A stretch of 5,324 nt of DNA from Thermoleophilia bacterium (GTDB lineage Bacteria; Actinomycetota; Thermoleophilia; Gaiellales; Gaiellaceae). A program made the position numbers and the translations under genes. The stretch covers positions 1 to 5,324 of the forward strand of contig JABFWJ010000228.1 in NCBI GenBank assembly GCA_013362295.1, given 5' to 3'. Positions 3,535 through 5,324 of this stretch are shown piece after piece. The notes under the pieces were generated by a model that saw nothing but the letters and a program-made list of their open reading frames with translations, did not search any database and was not told the origin of the DNA. How positions within the stretch are numbered: the stretch's first letter is position 1; each line of letters starts with the position of its first letter.

Positions 3535-5324
3535 TCAGTGCGGGCCGCGGTAGACGTGCCGTTTCGGGGCGAGCCTCCGGACGTGCCTCTTCGCGGCGTG
3601 CTTCTTCACAGCGTGCTTCTTCGCGCTGTGGCGCTTCGTGGCGTGCCTCTGGGCCGCGAGCGTAGGCGCCGCCGCCGAAGCCGCCGTGCGGAAGGCGAGC
3701 ACGTGCGGGGCGGGGGCCGACACCGGCGGGATTGCGACGGGGCCCGTGTACACGGCGAGGACCGTGGTCGAATCGCTGGAGCCGGCGCCCTTGACGTTCT
3801 GCGGGTCGCGCGGGCCGCCGTTCTGGGCGCCCCAGTCCGGATCGCCCTGAGCGACCTCGCCGTTCTCCTGATCCCACTCGTTCCCGCCGCGGGTCTGATC
3901 CTGGCCGTCGGCGTTCGCGAGGCTCATCACATACGCCTTCAGGCCCGGCGAGATCAGCCGCGTCACCGTCGGCTCGCCGAACGGGTTGTACGGGATGACA
4001 TACGTGTTGAACTCGCCGGACCAGTCGATCACGCGATCCTCGGCGGTGTTCGCGACGAGGACGTCGCGGCCGGCGCCGCCGTAGGCGACATCCGCGAAGA
4101 AGGAGTCGTTGCGCGCGTCCGGCACATTGTTCGCTGCGTTCGTGTCGAGGTTGTCGTCCGCCTGCAGGTAGTCGTCGCCGTAGCCGCCCCACAGGTGGTC
4201 GCGGTTCGTGCCCCCGACGAGCCAGTCGTTGCCGACGTCGCCGAAGACGACGTCCTGGCCGTCGTCGAGGACGAGTGTGCCGATCATCGCCGTGAAGTTG
4301 AGGAGGAAGTCGACGCCGGGCGCGACCATGACCTTCGCGAACGGGCTGTTCGGGTTGTAGTACCGGAAGAGCGTCGTCGCCGGGTTGTAACCGAGCACGT
4401 CGTTCGCGGTGTAGTAGCCGGCGGCGATCAGCGTCTGCAGGTACCCGAGCGGGTTGCGGCCGTTGTCGTAGTAGCTCGGCAGCGCCTCCGCGCCGGAGAT
4501 CGCGTCGTCGCCGGCGCCGCCGTGCAGCGCGTCGTTGCCGAGGCCGCCGTAGATGATGTCGTTGCCGCCGATCGTGAACGGCTCGAGGTCGGCGACCCAG
4601 CGGAGCGTGCCGACGACGTAGGCGTCGGACGACTGCGCCGGCCCGGGCGAGGTCAGCGTGACGGGAGCGCTCGAATTCAGGTTGTACAGCGGCTCGGCGG
4701 TGCCGTTCCGCTGCACCATCAGCAGGCCGTCGTCGCCGAGGACGCCGTCGTCGCCGGTGCCGCCCGAGATCCAGTCGCCGCCGGAGTTGCCGTACAGCAG
4801 GTCGTTCTGGCCGTCGCCGAAGATCGTGTCGTTGCCGGTCTCGCCGTAGACGACGTCGTCGCCGCCCTCGCCGTGCAGGGTGTCGGCCCCGCCGATATTC
4901 GTGTTCGTGCCCGCGACCTTCGTGTATTGCGACAGCGAGCTCGGATTGTTCGAGATGTAGTAGGCGTCGCCGGTCGGCGCGTAGTCCAGCAGCTTGACGG
5001 CGCGCGGGACGATCTTCGCCGCGCCGTAGTTGTCGTAGTTGAACGTCGGCGTCGAGCCGTTGCGCAGGACGCGGTAGATGTCGCCGTTGTCGCCCACGAT
5101 CACGTCCGCGTCGGCCGCGTGGCCGTTCGCGGTCGTGTTGCCTGCGTCATTCAGACCGATCGCGGTACCGGACCCGCCGAAGATCAGGTCGGCGCCGTCG
5201 GTGCGGAGGCTCGGCGAGCCGCCGAGGCTGAACATGTCGGAGCTGCCGCCGATCAGGTCGTCCTGGCCCTGGTTGCCGAAGATCGTGTCGGAGCCGCCGT
5301 TGCCCTCGATGTAGTCGTTGCCGT
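3535..5324 (-). CDS. RTX calcium-binding repeat protein, N-terminus cut off by window edge
   Basis: The frame is open from the right edge (first full codon 5322-5320) to TGA 3537-3535, giving 595 visible residues. The ATG at 5235 is internal, because RTX repeats (GNDYIEGNGGSDTIFGN) lie before it. GGxGxDxhx nonapeptide clusters occur at residues 1-29, about 144-199, 251-277 and 354-390, with weaker ones near 47-50 and 414-429. They are broken by non-repeat segments (about 200-250 and 280-350). Such repeats bind calcium and fold into a parallel beta-roll outside the cell. Residues about 415-460 (AYGGAGRDVL, DWSGEFNTYVIPYNPFG) form a conserved-looking non-repeat block seen in large RTX proteins. 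A Pro/Ala-rich linker follows, then a strongly basic tail of about 36 residues of RHATK/KHAVK-type pentads. No catalytic domain is visible. Function is probably a structural or surface protein; toxin activity is not supported. It may be followed by the hairpin at 3514-3529. Confidence 0.9.
   Translation of the reverse strand, partial: GNDYIEGNGGSDTIFGNQGQDDLIGGSSDMFSLGGSPSLRTDGADLIFGGSGTAIGLNDAGNTTANGHAADADVIVGDNGDIYRVLRNGSTPTFNYDNYGAAKIVPRAVKLLDYAPTGDAYYISNNPSSLSQYTKVAGTNTNIGGADTLHGEGGDDVVYGETGNDTIFGDGQNDLLYGNSGGDWISGGTGDDGVLGDDGLLMVQRNGTAEPLYNLNSSAPVTLTSPGPAQSSDAYVVGTLRWVADLEPFTIGGNDIIYGGLGNDALHGGAGDDAISGAEALPSYYDNGRNPLGYLQTLIAAGYYTANDVLGYNPATTLFRYYNPNSPFAKVMVAPGVDFLLNFTAMIGTLVLDDGQDVVFGDVGNDWLVGGTNRDHLWGGYGDDYLQADDNLDTNAANNVPDARNDSFFADVAYGGAGRDVLVANTAEDRVIDWSGEFNTYVIPYNPFGEPTVTRLISPGLKAYVMSLANADGQDQTRGGNEWDQENGEVAQGDPDWGAQNGGPRDPQNVKGAGSSDSTTVLAVYTGPVAIPPVSAPAPHVLAFRTAASAAAPTLAAQRHATKRHSAKKHAVKKHAAKRHVRRLAPKRHVYRGPH
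3583..3657 (-). repeat. 15-bp tandem repeat encoding (R/K)HxxK pentads
   Basis: Four units of 15 bases start at 3583, 3598, 3613 and 3628, each beginning GTG on the + strand (His codon on the minus strand). A degenerate fifth unit starts at 3643. On the minus strand they encode RHATK, RHSAK, KHAVK, KHAAK and RHVRR across the unit joins. The copies differ by several bases, so this is an old, diverged expansion kept in frame. Confidence 0.85.
4726..4893 (-). repeat. Largest RTX nonapeptide array in the window
   Basis: Some six consecutive nine-residue units are read here on the minus strand, for example GEGGDDVVY, GETGNDTIF and GGTGDDGVL. The Gly and Asp positions are those that bind calcium in the RTX beta-roll. 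The DNA shows a matching 27-base rhythm of GTCGTT/GTCGTC and GCCG blocks. Confidence 0.85.

Noticed and set aside
3583..3657. Short tandem repeats as a CRISPR array
   Set aside because: The units are contiguous, 15 bases long, in frame and protein-coding, with no spacers.
2941..3665. Open frames across the tmRNA and the gap to its right, both strands
   Set aside because: They cross a structured RNA or run antisense to the RTX C-terminus, and the products have no recognisable features.
3527..4192. Minus-strand frame of 221 codons overlapping the RTX gene
   Set aside because: It is an Arg-rich off-frame reading of the RTX gene, typical of G+C-rich DNA.

Overview
The window is high in G+C with strong G/C preference at third codon positions. 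It carries a class I lanthionine-synthetase-C-like protein, a tmRNA without an encoded CCA, and a large RTX-repeat protein ending in a Lys/His-rich tail. Together these suggest a high-G+C actinobacterium. The Thermoleophilia/Solirubrobacterales are my best guess, but this is inference from gene content and composition only.

Layout. On the + strand, bases 1-816 hold the C-terminal part of a LanC-like protein cut by the left edge. A 294-base gap follows, with a strong hairpin and one doubtful Cys-rich small frame. A complete class I SAM-dependent methyltransferase (1111-1785) comes next, behind a very clear ribosome binding site. Everything to the right lies on the - strand. In transcription order it is an RTX calcium-binding protein cut by the right edge (3535-5324), the tmRNA gene ssrA (2958-3321), and a seven-repeat NxxGxxAF protein (1897-2904) that converges on the methyltransferase.

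The tmRNA is the most secure call. Its ends form a perfect 7-bp acceptor stem (one G-U pair), it has an intact T arm, and its tag frame encodes ASAENNLALAA. The long frames crossing 2941-3481 are artefacts of this RNA.

I see no single pathway joining the genes. LanC-like plus methyltransferase could belong to a peptide-modification locus, but no convincing precursor or dehydratase is visible. The RTX and NxxGxxAF proteins are both repeat-built. The first is presumably extracellular; the second lacks any visible export signal and begins 54 bases after the tmRNA 3' end. ssrA is a known insertion hotspot, so that boundary merits checking. I found no proven new system. The best leads are the His/Lys pentapeptide tail of the RTX protein, the export-signal-free seven-repeat protein abutting ssrA, and the LanC-like/methyltransferase neighbourhood.
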